This document shows, one piece after another, positions 53,201 to 61,690 of a DNA stretch of 64,000 bases. Each line of letters starts with the position of its first letter. Position 1 is the first letter of the stretch. This stretch comes from Janthinobacterium sp. (GTDB lineage: Bacteria > Pseudomonadota > Gammaproteobacteria > Burkholderiales > Burkholderiaceae_D): NCBI RefSeq assembly GCF_009923995.1, contig NZ_RFSK01000007.1, forward strand, positions 1 through 64,000, given 5' to 3'. A program made the translations under genes and the position numbers. Under the pieces are notes generated by a model. The model was not told the origin of the DNA and did not search any database. It saw only the letters and a program-made list of their open reading frames with translations.

Positions 53201-53927
53201 GAAAAATATCGCCCTGCGCATCGAGGAAAAATTGACGGCGCTTGACGCCGTGCAGACGGCGGCCATGGCCGCGCTGGCAAAATACTATGAACGGGGCGTG
53301 TATGCGCCCAAGCTGGTGGCGCAGGCCGATGGCTCGCAGCTGCCCTACATCGGCTTTGGCAGTGCCATTGCGGCCGAGGTGGGCGCGCGCCTGCGCGAAT
53401 CGGCGCGCCGCAAGGGCATGGCCAGCGACGAGCTCGACCGCACGGTGCAAGCCTTGCTGGGCCGCCTGAAGGAATGGGCGAACGTCATCGGCGACTCCGA
53501 CAGCGATGCCTACGACTGGGAAGTACGCGAGCCGGAAGCGGATGGCCAGCCCCGTCTGAAATACGCGATCAAGCCGGAAATGCTGGAAGCGGGGCGCCTG
53601 GAGCATCTGCTGCGTCCGGCCGGCGCACCGGCCGCGGCGGCGCCGTTTGGCGCGGCCGCAGCGGCCTTCGGCATGGCGCCGCCTCCGCTGGGCGGCATGC
53701 CGCCGCCGCTGGTGGAACACCAGTATTTCCTGGGCATCAATGGCCAGCAGCAGGGACCGTTCACGGCCCAGCAGATCGTGCAGTACGTGCAGGCAGGGCA
53801 GCTTGCACCAGCCACCACCAAGGTGTGGCGCGCCGGCTTGCCGGCCTGGGTTGACCTGGCTCAGTTCGCCGAACTGGCACCGCTGTTCCACAGCGCGCCG
53901 CCACCGCTGATGCCGCCACCGTTGTGA
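50214..53927 (+). CDS. Tubulin/FtsZ-like protein with C-terminal GYF_2-like domain
   Basis: A 1,237-residue protein. The N-terminal Rossmann-like start reads FIGIGGTGMQVLMRV (about 29-43). Near 207-225 is VGSVAGGTGSGSFLDMGLLA, containing the GGTGSG phosphate loop typical of tubulin/FtsZ GTPases (Tubulin_2-type). The middle 700 residues are long and helical (KDRVEANGYAALMELESA, RRREVLEDVKKVVRDQLY), far larger than FtsZ. Residues about 1125-1165 are Ala/Pro-rich, and 1168-1225 form a GYF_2-like domain (YFLGINGQQQGPFTAQQIVQ, KVWRAGLPAWVDLAQ) for binding proline-rich peptides. The Pro-rich neighbour at 53,961 is an obvious candidate ligand. GTP binding and polymerisation are inferred. Confidence 0.82.
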   Translation: MAENLNQTITGGASERKQDKIIELRPTLFIGIGGTGMQVLMRVRRRILNTLWGGAGNRTRIEGLADFPIAQFIHFDLDNGAVIESGESQAKDLQFDQVKFTDDDKVVESFDMDKYSRDEDSLEKYPHIKEWLPLTPQRIRELRFDMSSGAGQIRAVSRLYFFDKYAKIRDKIRLKLKALKAGLSHERQLAELGLRMETNRFRIVIVGSVAGGTGSGSFLDMGLLARWLARSEVGAADVELMLFLPTGYTKANKDRVEANGYAALMELESAMMGNKGYVGRWDAYDRPELTREPYSEVYLIDSGNLAQQHTKEVSDVYHMVADSLFEDFASADFARAKRSIAVNQAQHKNSLYNAPVPQDRFGDMRLYFSKRFSSFGMAVLDTRQEAARDERAHRWAGAMLQAFFGVGGTDAAANRATDTQRDNFLAANMFLKGTPFSDFPEFSDKSIELKRSSGDFIDFRVVDELLEDRHGHLLAGVENRVNTRVNDIRTGFDRSEWPAQVRDAMKHLERDAVRDQDSTADTTEDRISKRRREVLEDVKKVVRDQLYGYLDNKEFGGLEYVLSLVEQIKDRIEAPGSGLTAQIGANAERYREIKEAVRSREYERLLNNLEQTRSTFGFLSNGEKQAGVVMDHLRTEMANALKFHLRAKAADESVILLGELSRWLGNRVGVDAQGRAQWNGLVGELQAGREGVLAMLAELKTANTILQKDLDKEHATLIVIPVTEKDIALPSAATLRQWADEAFKDMGGSKALFPMLGEPAQRGLILAKVTRMAENMIATAGLAEGATSTPDPLFEALEQMDVSERLDRFRKLLACSMPWIDANMAGDFTVVSDQFKCVIGVANAAAFKAKFGAELESCVPTQVGITVSQLEIVETGIRGRAVCYCELAGVPMTVLRGLEGWRTSYRKEGDNDKAPTHTHIDPTQFTHPIAPNTDEMKRLAEDFGEFLQAIMLGVLTRHTGRVVPPGQYQFAVEPGDLRRIGNERAIRQNGMPASYEKNIALRIEEKLTALDAVQTAAMAALAKYYERGVYAPKLVAQADGSQLPYIGFGSAIAAEVGARLRESARRKGMASDELDRTVQALLGRLKEWANVIGDSDSDAYDWEVREPEADGQPRLKYAIKPEMLEAGRLEHLLRPAGAPAAAAPFGAAAAAFGMAPPPLGGMPPPLVEHQYFLGINGQQQGPFTAQQIVQYVQAGQLAPATTKVWRAGLPAWVDLAQFAELAPLFHSAPPPLMPPPL

Positions 53928-53960
53928 ACGCTGGAATGACGTTGGAATGAAGGAATAGTT

Positions 53961-55205
53961 TTGGATATCTGCATCAAATGTAAAACGGGCCTGTGGACCG
54001 CCGTCAGCCATTGCCCGTACTGCGGGCAGGCGCAGGCTGGCGCGGTCCAGCCAGCGGTAGCCGTGCCGCCGCCGCTGCCGCCCGCGCCCGTGCCACCGCT
54101 GGTCGCGCCCAAGCCGCCGCCCGTGCCGGTGGCGCCAGCACCTGCGCCGCAAGCCCAGCCGGTGCCGAAACCGCCGCCCACGCCCAAGCCGGCGCCGGCA
54201 GCGGAACGCGTGAAGGACATCCCGCCGGCCGCCGTGCCGAAGCCCGTGCCCGTGCCGCCGCCAGCTGCGCCGGTGGAAGCGCCGGCGCCTTCGCGCCGCT
54301 GGCTGAAATGGCTGGCCGGCATCGCCGCGCTGGGCGCCGTCATCGTCTACATGAACGGCACGCCGGGCGGCAAGAATGACTCGGCGTGCAACGATGCCAT
54401 CGACAGCGGCCTGAGCCTGGTGGCGAATGGCAGCCTCGATGGCGCGCGGCAGAAGCTGGCGACGGCGAAAAGCGCGTGCACGGGCAAGTCCAGCGCCAAG
54501 GCCGACGATCTGCAGGCGGCCATCGCCAAGGCCGGCGCCGCATCGGGCGGCTGCCAGCGCGGCGTGCGCGCCATCGAGCGCGCCATCGACGGACACCGCC
54601 TGCAAAGCGCCGCCAAGGCCATTGCCGCCCTCGACGCCGATTGCGCGGGCGCCGCCAGCGTGGAATCGCTGCGCAAGCAGCTGGTGCGCCAGCAGGCGGC
54701 CGCCGCGTCCGTGCAGGTGGGCGTGCGCCAGGCGCTCGATGGCAAGGATGTGAACGGGGCGCAGAACGGCATCGCCCGGCTCGAAGCCATCGACCGCGAA
54801 GCGCCGGAATTGGCGCAGCTGAAGGCCGACGTGCAAGCGCTGTCGGCGGCTGCGGCGCCCGCGCCCGTGGCTGCCCCGGCCGCGGCGCCGCTGGAAACGG
54901 CGCCGGTCCGCGCCGTGCCAGCGGAGCCGGCCCCGGCGCGCATCGCCGAACGTCCGACCGTGGCGGAGCGCCGCGTGCCGGAGACGGCGCCCGCGGACAA
55001 TGGCGCGGCCATGCGCAACGAGATGGCGCAATCGTTCCTGCGCGATGCCGAGCGTTCCTTGAACGAAGGCAAGTTCGATGCGGCCAAGACTTACCTGGAC
55101 AGCGCGCGCCGCGCCGATCCCGGCAATGCGCGCATCGACAGCCTGTCGCGCCGCATCCGCGAGCGGGAACGGCAAGTGCTGCAGACGGAAACCACGATTA
55201 AATAG
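53961..55205 (+). CDS. Zinc-ribbon, proline-rich, single-pass membrane protein
   Basis: A 414-residue protein. It has an N-terminal zinc ribbon with C4, C7, C18 and C21 (CIKC...CPYC), a strongly proline-rich segment (about 30-108), one membrane helix (about 114-131) and a helical part with four more cysteines up to about 225. A second linker (about 295-345) and a TPR-like end (SFLRDAERSLNEGKFDAAKT) follow. The Pro-rich part is cytoplasmic if the ribbon is, and could bind the GYF_2-like domain of the preceding protein. TTG at 53961 is the only plausible start (AAGGAA upstream). Confidence 0.7.
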   Translation: MDICIKCKTGLWTAVSHCPYCGQAQAGAVQPAVAVPPPLPPAPVPPLVAPKPPPVPVAPAPAPQAQPVPKPPPTPKPAPAAERVKDIPPAAVPKPVPVPPPAAPVEAPAPSRRWLKWLAGIAALGAVIVYMNGTPGGKNDSACNDAIDSGLSLVANGSLDGARQKLATAKSACTGKSSAKADDLQAAIAKAGAASGGCQRGVRAIERAIDGHRLQSAAKAIAALDADCAGAASVESLRKQLVRQQAAAASVQVGVRQALDGKDVNGAQNGIARLEAIDREAPELAQLKADVQALSAAAAPAPVAAPAAAPLETAPVRAVPAEPAPARIAERPTVAERRVPETAPADNGAAMRNEMAQSFLRDAERSLNEGKFDAAKTYLDSARRADPGNARIDSLSRRIRERERQVLQTETTIK

Positions 55206-55220
55206 TTATTGGGAGTAAAC

Positions 55221-55979
55221 ATGATGAATAAAACCACCTTGCGCGCGGCTGCCGCGCTGACCATCGCGGCCATGCTGGCCGGCTGCGCCACGGCGCCGAT
55301 GAACCCGAACGGCGTGCGCCAGGATTATCCGCAAGGCCCGCAAGGTGGCCAGAACCCGCAGGCTGGCGCGACGGACGAGGACCCGTGCAGCGTGGGCGCG
55401 ACGGCGGCGGCCGGCGCGGCCGTGGGCGCCTTGCTGGGCGCCCTCGTCAGCGGCAAGAATGGCGCGCTGAAGGGCGCGGCCATCGGCGGCGGCCTGGCGG
55501 CGGCCGGCTGCCTGGCCATCAATGTCAATTCGCGCCAGACCAAGACGGCGGCGCAGGCGGACCGCGACTACATCCGCGCCCGCGGCGCGCTGCCGCGCGA
55601 GCCGCAGGTGGTGTCGTACACGCCGCAGCTGAGCGCCTCCACCGTCAAGCGCGGCCAGCCGTTCAAGGTCACGTCCGTCGTGGAACTGGTCAATGGCAGC
55701 GCGCAAAGCGTCAACGACGTGCGCGAAGAGCTGGTGGTGCTCGATCCGCAAGGCCAGCCGTTCAAGTCCGGCTCGAAAGCCTTGGCTAGCAGCAATAAAT
55801 CGGGCGGCCGCTTTGAAAATTCGTTCGAGCTGACCTTGCCGGCCGGCGTCTCGCAGGGCGTGTACGGCGTCAAGACGAACCTGTACGTGAACGGCAAGCT
55901 GTCCGCCACGCGCGATCTGCGCACGCAGCTGGTGATGCTGGACGACACCAGCGGCGCGGCGCAGCTGGCGCAGCGGTAA
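55221..55979 (+). CDS. Glycine-zipper lipoprotein of the tubulin-like operon
   Basis: A 252-residue lipoprotein with lipobox MLAGC at about residues 17-21. A glycine-zipper segment (about 57-95: AAAGAAVGALLGALVSGKNG, GAAIGGGLAAAGC) should insert in or pack on a membrane. A C-terminal beta-sandwich-like domain (about 120-245: FKVTSVVELVNGSAQSVNDV, FENSFELTLPAGVSQGVYG) resembles an Ig-like fold. Last gene of the operon, probably the outer-membrane end of the system. Confidence 0.75.
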   Translation: MMNKTTLRAAAALTIAAMLAGCATAPMNPNGVRQDYPQGPQGGQNPQAGATDEDPCSVGATAAAGAAVGALLGALVSGKNGALKGAAIGGGLAAAGCLAINVNSRQTKTAAQADRDYIRARGALPREPQVVSYTPQLSASTVKRGQPFKVTSVVELVNGSAQSVNDVREELVVLDPQGQPFKSGSKALASSNKSGGRFENSFELTLPAGVSQGVYGVKTNLYVNGKLSATRDLRTQLVMLDDTSGAAQLAQR

Positions 55980-56017
55980 AGGGAGATTGCAGGAGTGTCA
56001 ACATCTCATCGCGTCGT

Positions 56018-56105
56018 AGCGAGCGGCGATGATTCGTGGCCGGGAAGCGCAGCGCTACTTTGGTAGCGCGGGCATCGCCGGCCGCACAGCGCGCCGCGCA
56101 GCAGG
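56018..56105. repeat. 88-nt structured intergenic repeat, copy B
   Basis: Same ends and length as copy A at 41,786 (AGCGAGCGG to GCGCAGCAGG). The central hairpin here is GCGCTAC-TTTG-GTAGCGC (56052-56069), with both arms changed relative to copy A while pairing is kept. On the minus strand it begins 16 bases downstream of trmL. An additional outer pairing GGCGATG/CATCGCC exists in this copy only. Confidence 0.6.
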
Positions 56106-56121
56106 CCGGGTGAGGTGTCCG

Positions 56122-56592
56122 CTACGCGCCGCCGGCGTAGCCGTGCTGGCGCCACGCTTCATACACGACGACGGCCACCGTATTCGACAGGTTCAGGCTG
56201 CGGTTGTCCGGGCGCATGGGCAGGCGGATGCGCTGTTCGGCAGGAAAGCCGTCGCGCAGGGCCGGATCGAGGCCTTTCGTCTCGGAACCGAACACGAACA
56301 CGTCGCCGGGCAGGAAGGCCACGTCGCCGAACGGGCGCGAGCCGCGCGTCGTCATGGCGAACATGCGTGCCGGGTCCGGCTGGGTGTCGGCCAGGAACGC
56401 TGCCCAGTTCTTGTGCACCTTCATGCTGGCGTAGTCGTGGTAATCGAGGCCGGCGCGCTTCATCTTGGCATCGTCGAGCGGGAAGCCCAGCGGTTCGACC
56501 AGGTGCAGCTGCGCGCCCGTGTTCGCGCACAGGCGGATGACGTTGCCCGTATTGGGCGGGATTTCAGGTTCTACCAAAACGACGTGAAACAA
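56122..56592 (-). CDS. trmL: tRNA (cytidine(34)-2'-O)-methyltransferase
   Basis: A 156-residue SPOUT methyltransferase modifying the wobble base of leucine tRNAs. EPEIPPNTGNVIRLCANTG, FGSETKGLDPAL and RPDNRSLNLSNTVAVVVYEA (knot region) are the conserved motifs. It starts at TTG at 56592, with GAGGAG six bases upstream. Length is standard. It lies 21 bases beyond comF on the same strand. Confidence 0.95.
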   Translation of the reverse strand: MFHVVLVEPEIPPNTGNVIRLCANTGAQLHLVEPLGFPLDDAKMKRAGLDYHDYASMKVHKNWAAFLADTQPDPARMFAMTTRGSRPFGDVAFLPGDVFVFGSETKGLDPALRDGFPAEQRIRLPMRPDNRSLNLSNTVAVVVYEAWRQHGYAGGA

Positions 56593-56613
56593 AATGCTCT
56601 CCTCATATATATG

Positions 56614-57393
56614 TCAGTAATCTAATCTGTCGGCAAGCTGGCGTGGCGGCGTGCGCGCCGCCACCAATATGCTCACCCTGGCCGCGCCGGCGCGCTTGCA
56701 GGCCGCCGCCAGCGCGTTGACCGTGTGGCCGCTGCTCATCACGTCGTCGACGATGCCCACGTGGCAGCCGGGCAGCAGCGGCGCGTGTTCTGGCGCGATG
56801 GCAAACGCCTGCGCCAGGTTGGCTTGCCGCTCCTGCGGCGCCACGCTGCTTTGCGCCCGGGTGTCGCGCAGCCGCTGCGCCAGGCGCGGCTGTAATGGGA
56901 TTTGCAGCAGGCGCGCCAGCGGGCGGGCGATTTCCAGCGCCTGGTTGAAGCCCCGTTCGGCCAGGCGGGCCGGACCCAGCGGCACGGGACACAGCAGCTG
57001 CGGCCGCTCCCAGTCCGGCTGCTGCCGGACGGCCTCGCAGAGCAGTTGCGCAAACAGGGGCGCCAGCGCCAGGCGCGCGCCGAATTTCAGCTGCAGCAGC
57101 AACTGGTCGACGGGCGCCGCATAATCAAACGCCGTGACGGTGGCGTCATACGCGGGCCGCCGGCGCAGGCAGCGGCCGCACAGCAGCGCCACCTCCGTGT
57201 CGGCGAGCGGATTGGCGCACTGGCGGCAGCGCCCGCGCCGGTGCCCCAGGTATTGCGCGCGGCAGGGCGGGCACAGCACTTCCGGGCAACCCATGCCGCA
57301 CAGCGCGCATTGCGCCGGCAGCACGGCCGCGCCCAGCCACAGGCGCAGCGACTGCCAGGCGGCGTCAAGGCGGTGTCGGGTGGCGGTCCGCAT
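56614..57393 (-). CDS. comF: ComF-like phosphoribosyltransferase-domain protein
   Basis: A 259-residue protein with an N-terminal zinc-binding part (CALCGMGCPEVLCPPC, CRQCANPLAD, LLCGRCLRRRP) and a C-terminal phosphoribosyltransferase fold (PVPLGPARLAERGFNQALEIA and VGIVDDVMSSGHTVNALA, the PRPP motif). ComF-type proteins are linked to DNA uptake. Divergent from the methyltransferase at 57,451. Confidence 0.92.
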   Translation of the reverse strand: MRTATRHRLDAAWQSLRLWLGAAVLPAQCALCGMGCPEVLCPPCRAQYLGHRRGRCRQCANPLADTEVALLCGRCLRRRPAYDATVTAFDYAAPVDQLLLQLKFGARLALAPLFAQLLCEAVRQQPDWERPQLLCPVPLGPARLAERGFNQALEIARPLARLLQIPLQPRLAQRLRDTRAQSSVAPQERQANLAQAFAIAPEHAPLLPGCHVGIVDDVMSSGHTVNALAAACKRAGAARVSILVAARTPPRQLADRLDY

Positions 57394-57450
57394 CGCGATG
57401 GCGTCGTTCCATGTACACTGCCGACATTATCTCACCTCACCCGATTCAAC

Positions 57451-58374
57451 ATGCCAGTTCCCACCACTCCGCCCAAAATGAGTGCGCCCATCGATGCGGT
57501 GCAAGTACGCGATTTCTTTTCCCGTCCCGCGCGCGTCGCGCCGTCGGACTTCCTGCGCCGCGAAGTGTCGGCACGCATGCACGAACGCCTGGAGCTGGTG
57601 AAGATCACGCCGCACCGGGTGCTCGACGCGGGCTGCGGCCCCGGCGCGGACCTGGCGCAGCTGCAAAAGGATTATCCCGCCGCGCAGATTATCGGTCTCG
57701 ACGCAGCGCAAGCGATGATGCAGGCGGCGCGCGCGCCGGCGTCGAAACTGGCCAGCCTGAACCAGTTCCTCAGCAAGTTGCTGCCAGCCAAGGCCGGCGT
57801 GGACTTGCTGTGCGGCGACCTGGGCGACCTGCCGCTGGCGCCGAACAGCATCGACCTCGTGTGGTCGAACCTGGCCCTGCACTGGCATGCCCAGCCCGAC
57901 CGCGTGTTTGCCGAATGGCGCCGCGCGCTGCGCCTGGACGGCCTGCTGATGTTTTCCTGCTTCGGCCCCGACACCTTCCGCGAAGTGCGCGATGCCTTTG
58001 CCGAGGCGGACCTGTATCCGCACGCCCTGCCTTTCGTGGACATGCATGACTTTGGCGACATGCTGGTCGAGACGGGCTTTTCCACGCCCGTGCTGGACAT
58101 GGAAATCATCACCGTCACGTATGACACGGCGGAAAAGCTGCTGGCGGACGTGCGCGCCTTCGGAGGCAATCCCCTGACGACGCGCCGGCGCGGCCTGATG
58201 GGCAAGGCGGCATGGCAGCGCATGCTGGCCGCGCTGGAAAAGATGCGCCGCCCGGACGGCAAGCTGGGCCTGAGTTTCGAAATCATTTACGGCCACGCCT
58301 TCCGTCCGGCGCCGCGCGTGACGCGCGATGGCGAGGCCATCATCCGCTTCGACCTGCCGCGCAAGCCCAAATAA
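57451..58374 (+). CDS. BioC-like SAM methyltransferase
   Basis: A 307-residue class I methyltransferase. The SAM motif HRVLDAGCGPGADLAQLQKD (about 51-70), IIGLDAAQAMMQ and LAPNSIDLVWSNLALHWHAQ resemble BioC, which methylates malonyl-ACP in biotin synthesis. The LHW motif fits BioC well. No other bio genes are in view, so the role is only probable. Start at 57451 or at the ATG nine codons later. Confidence 0.82.
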   Translation: MPVPTTPPKMSAPIDAVQVRDFFSRPARVAPSDFLRREVSARMHERLELVKITPHRVLDAGCGPGADLAQLQKDYPAAQIIGLDAAQAMMQAARAPASKLASLNQFLSKLLPAKAGVDLLCGDLGDLPLAPNSIDLVWSNLALHWHAQPDRVFAEWRRALRLDGLLMFSCFGPDTFREVRDAFAEADLYPHALPFVDMHDFGDMLVETGFSTPVLDMEIITVTYDTAEKLLADVRAFGGNPLTTRRRGLMGKAAWQRMLAALEKMRRPDGKLGLSFEIIYGHAFRPAPRVTRDGEAIIRFDLPRKPK

Positions 58375-58862
58375 AAGCCGCGCAAAAGCGGCAAAAAAGC
58401 CGAAAGAAACCGACACTTGGTCGCCATGCGCATGTTGATGTTGCAGCAAGCGTTGCAAAGCGCACGGCGGCCAGGGGAAGGGCGCGCACAATGCCGATTA
58501 TTGCTTGATGGATTCAAGTTTACTTGATTATAATCGTTGATTGTTTGTCAGCTTGTTAAGTAGAAAAAACAAGGGCTGCATACAAAATAAAAAAAACAAA
58601 GCAAGACTTATTGGAAGTTACTGCATTAGTATAGTAACCATCTTCCACACAAGGCCATTTCAATGTGGGGAAGAAAAAACAGGGTTCCAGCATGGTTGGG
58701 CGCCGCCGTTTCTGGCGCGGCAGCCAGCATGGAATTCGCTGGTGCTTGACGCCCGTGGCCATGTTTTGGCCGCGGTGCTTTCATGGAGGAGCGGCAGCGG
58801 TCCAGTACGGAGAAGTCCGCAGCCGTTTAAAATATCATTATTTTTGGGTGGTTGGGGAAAAC
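58375..58862 (+). promoter_or_regulatory. Promoter and long leader of the cytochrome oxidase operon
   Basis: A 488-base gene-free stretch. TTGATG (58505-58510), an 18-base spacer and TATAAT (58529-58534) form a good promoter, giving a leader of about 320 bases before coxB. Positions 58,520-58,680 are unusually AT-rich. The last 200 bases contain an open frame in phase with coxB, starting at 58665, but it lacks signal-peptide character and is not needed. No terminator-type hairpin with a T run is obvious. Confidence 0.55.
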
Positions 58863-60071
58863 ATGACACATGCAAAGCGACTTCAATCGTTGCTGCTCGG
58901 GCTGTCTTTGACAGCGTTTGGCATCGGGCGATGGGCCACGGCGGCACCGGCTGCCAGCACCTATCCCGGCACCGGCGGTCCCGTACCGCTGGAAATGAAT
59001 CTGCAGCCGCCGGCGACACAGATCGCCCATGAAATCTACGATTTGCACACCCTGATGATGATCATCTGCCTGGTGATCTTCGTGGCCGTGTTCGGCGTCA
59101 TGTTCTATTCCATCTTGAAGCACCGCAAGTCCCTGGGCCACAAACCGGCCACCTTCCACGAAAGCACCACCGTCGAGATCGCCTGGACCGTTGTGCCTTT
59201 CCTGATCGTCATCGGCATGGCCCTGCCTGCCACGCGCACCGTGGTCGGCATGAAGGATACGTCGAACGCCGACATCACCATCAAGGCCACCGGCATGCAG
59301 TGGAAATGGGGCTATGACTACCTGAAAGGCGAGGGCGAAGGCATTTCCTTCCTCTCCAACCTGGCCACGCCACGCTCGCAAGTGGGCGCGCCCGGCATGC
59401 CGCCGACGGAAAAACGCGGTGAAAACTACCTGATCGAAGTCGATAACGAAGTTGTCGTGCCGGTTCACAAGAAGATCCGCATGGTGCTGACGGCCAACGA
59501 CGTCATCCACGCCTGGTCCGTGCCCGCCTTTGGCGTGAAGCAGGATGCGATTCCCGGTTTCGTGCGCGACACCTGGTTCAAGGCCGACCATATCGGCACC
59601 TTCCGCGGCAATTGCGCCGAGCTGTGCGGCAAGGAACACGCCTTCATGCCCATCGTCGTCAAGGTCGTCTCAGCCGATGATTACAAGGCCTGGGTTGATG
59701 TAAAACAAAAGGAAATGGCCGCATTGGCTGATGATCCAAGCAAGGTGTGGACCATCGACGAGCTGAAGGTCAAGGGCGAGAAAGTGTATGCGGCCAACTG
59801 CGTCGTCTGCCACCAGGCGACGGGCAAGGGCGTGCCGGGGGCGTTCGCCGCGCTGGACGGCTCTGCCGTGGTGAACGGTCCGAAGGCGGCACAGATCCAT
59901 GTCTTGTTGAACGGACAAAAGAGCGGCAAGTTCCCCGCTGAAATGCCGGCGTGGAAACAGCTGTCCGACACGGAAATCGCCGCAGTGATCACTTACACGC
60001 GCAATTCGTGGTCGAACAAGGCCGAAGAGAACATCGTTCAACCAGCCGAAATCGTGGCTGCACGCAAGTAA
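58863..60071 (+). CDS. coxB: Cytochrome c oxidase subunit II with fused cytochrome c domain
   Basis: A 402-residue caa3-type subunit II. It has a signal peptide (about 28 residues), two membrane helices (about 60-80 and 101-122) and a CuA domain with ligands in NCAELCGKEHAFM (about 255). A C-terminal cytochrome c domain carries haem site CVVCH (about 314) and a Met-rich end. It accepts electrons from cytochrome c and passes them to subunit I. First structural gene of the operon. Confidence 0.95.
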   Translation: MTHAKRLQSLLLGLSLTAFGIGRWATAAPAASTYPGTGGPVPLEMNLQPPATQIAHEIYDLHTLMMIICLVIFVAVFGVMFYSILKHRKSLGHKPATFHESTTVEIAWTVVPFLIVIGMALPATRTVVGMKDTSNADITIKATGMQWKWGYDYLKGEGEGISFLSNLATPRSQVGAPGMPPTEKRGENYLIEVDNEVVVPVHKKIRMVLTANDVIHAWSVPAFGVKQDAIPGFVRDTWFKADHIGTFRGNCAELCGKEHAFMPIVVKVVSADDYKAWVDVKQKEMAALADDPSKVWTIDELKVKGEKVYAANCVVCHQATGKGVPGAFAALDGSAVVNGPKAAQIHVLLNGQKSGKFPAEMPAWKQLSDTEIAAVITYTRNSWSNKAEENIVQPAEIVAARK

Positions 60072-60084
60072 TTAGGAGCCGTAC

Positions 60085-61683
60085 ATGAGCACTAGCACTA
60101 GCACCTTGGACCACGCCGGTCACGACCACGACCACGCCCACGACCACCCGACAGGCCTGCGCCGCTGGCTGTTTGCCACCAACCACAAGGATATCGGCAC
60201 CCTGTACCTGTGGTTCTCGTTCATCATGCTGCTGTCGGGCGGCGTGCTGGCCCTGATGATACGCACGGAACTGTTCCATCCAGGCCTGCAATTCTTCCAC
60301 CCAGAATTTTTTAATCAACTGACCACCATGCACGGCCTGGTGATGGTGTTCGGCGCCATCATGCCGGCCTTCGTCGGCTACGCCAACTGGATGATCCCGC
60401 TGCAGGTGGGCGCCTCCGACATGGCGTTTGCGCGCATGAACAACTTCTCGTTCTGGCTGCTGCCGCCGGCCGCCATCCTGCTGGCCACGTCCTTCCTCGT
60501 GCCCGGTGGCGCCACGGCCGCCGGCTGGACCCTGTACGCGCCGCTGTCGACGCAGATGGGCCCCGGCATGGACATGGCGATCTTCGCCATGCACCTGATG
60601 GGCGCCTCGTCCATCATGGGCTCGATCAACATCATCGTCACCATCCTCAACATGCGCGCGCCCGGCATGACCCTGATGAAAATGCCGATGTTCTGCTGGA
60701 CCTGGCTCATTACCGCGTATCTGTTGATCGCCGTCATGCCCGTGCTGGCTGGCGCCATTACCATGACCCTGACGGACCGCCATTTCGGCACATCCTTCTT
60801 CAATGCGGCGGGCGGCGGCGACCCCGTCATGTACCAGCACATCTTCTGGTTCTTCGGCCACCCCGAGGTCTACATCATGATCTTGCCGGCCTTCGGCATC
60901 GTCTCGCAGATCCTGCCCGCCTTTGCCCGCAAGCCCCTGTTCGGCTATGCGTCGATGGTGTATGCCACGGCGTCCATCGCCATCCTGTCCTTCATCGTCT
61001 GGGCGCACCACATGTTTACCACCGGCATGCCGGTGACGAGCCAGCTGTTCTTCATGTACGCCACCATGCTGATCGCCGTGCCGACGGGCGTGAAAGTGTT
61101 CAACTGGATCGCCACCATGTGGAAGGGCTCCATGACGTTCGAGACGCCGATGCTGTTCTCGGTGGGCTTCATCTTCGTCTTCACCATGGGCGGCTTCACG
61201 GGCCTGATCCTGGCCGTCACGCCGATCGACATCCAGCTGCAGGACACCTATTACGTGGTGGCGCACTTCCACTACGTGCTGGTGGCCGGTTCCCTGTTCG
61301 CCCTGTTCGCCGGCTTCTACTACTGGTCGCCGAAATGGACGGGCCATATGTACAACGAGACGCGCGGCAAGATCCACTTCTGGCTGTCGCTGATCACTTT
61401 CAACGTGACCTTCTTCCCCATGCACTTCCTGGGCCTGGCCGGCATGCCGCGCCGCTACGCCGACTATCCGGCGCAGTTCACGGACTTCAACATGATCGCT
61501 TCCATCGGCGCCTTCGGTTTCGGCCTGATGCAGGTGTACTTCCTGTTCTTCGTTGTCTTGCCGACCATCCGCGGCGGCAAGGCGGCCCCGGCGAAACCCT
61601 GGGAAGGCGCGGAAGGCCTGGAATGGACCGTGCCGAGCCCGGCCCCGTTCCACACGTTTGAAACGCCGCCGACCGTGAAATGA
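60085..61683 (+). CDS. ctaD: Cytochrome c oxidase subunit I
   Basis: A 532-residue haem-copper oxidase subunit with 12 membrane helices. It binds haem a and the haem a3-CuB centre ([59 protein letters not shown]). The glutamate in the HPEV motif marks it as an A-type proton pump. It has a histidine-rich cytoplasmic N-terminus of about 25 residues. 13 bases after coxB. Confidence 0.96.
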   Translation: MSTSTSTLDHAGHDHDHAHDHPTGLRRWLFATNHKDIGTLYLWFSFIMLLSGGVLALMIRTELFHPGLQFFHPEFFNQLTTMHGLVMVFGAIMPAFVGYANWMIPLQVGASDMAFARMNNFSFWLLPPAAILLATSFLVPGGATAAGWTLYAPLSTQMGPGMDMAIFAMHLMGASSIMGSINIIVTILNMRAPGMTLMKMPMFCWTWLITAYLLIAVMPVLAGAITMTLTDRHFGTSFFNAAGGGDPVMYQHIFWFFGHPEVYIMILPAFGIVSQILPAFARKPLFGYASMVYATASIAILSFIVWAHHMFTTGMPVTSQLFFMYATMLIAVPTGVKVFNWIATMWKGSMTFETPMLFSVGFIFVFTMGGFTGLILAVTPIDIQLQDTYYVVAHFHYVLVAGSLFALFAGFYYWSPKWTGHMYNETRGKIHFWLSLITFNVTFFPMHFLGLAGMPRRYADYPAQFTDFNMIASIGAFGFGLMQVYFLFFVVLPTIRGGKAAPAKPWEGAEGLEWTVPSPAPFHTFETPPTVK

Positions 61684-61690
61684 GGTATCC

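Noticed and set aside
58665-58862. N-terminal extension of coxB
   Set aside because: In frame but without signal-peptide character. The ATG at 58863 gives the expected leader and family start.
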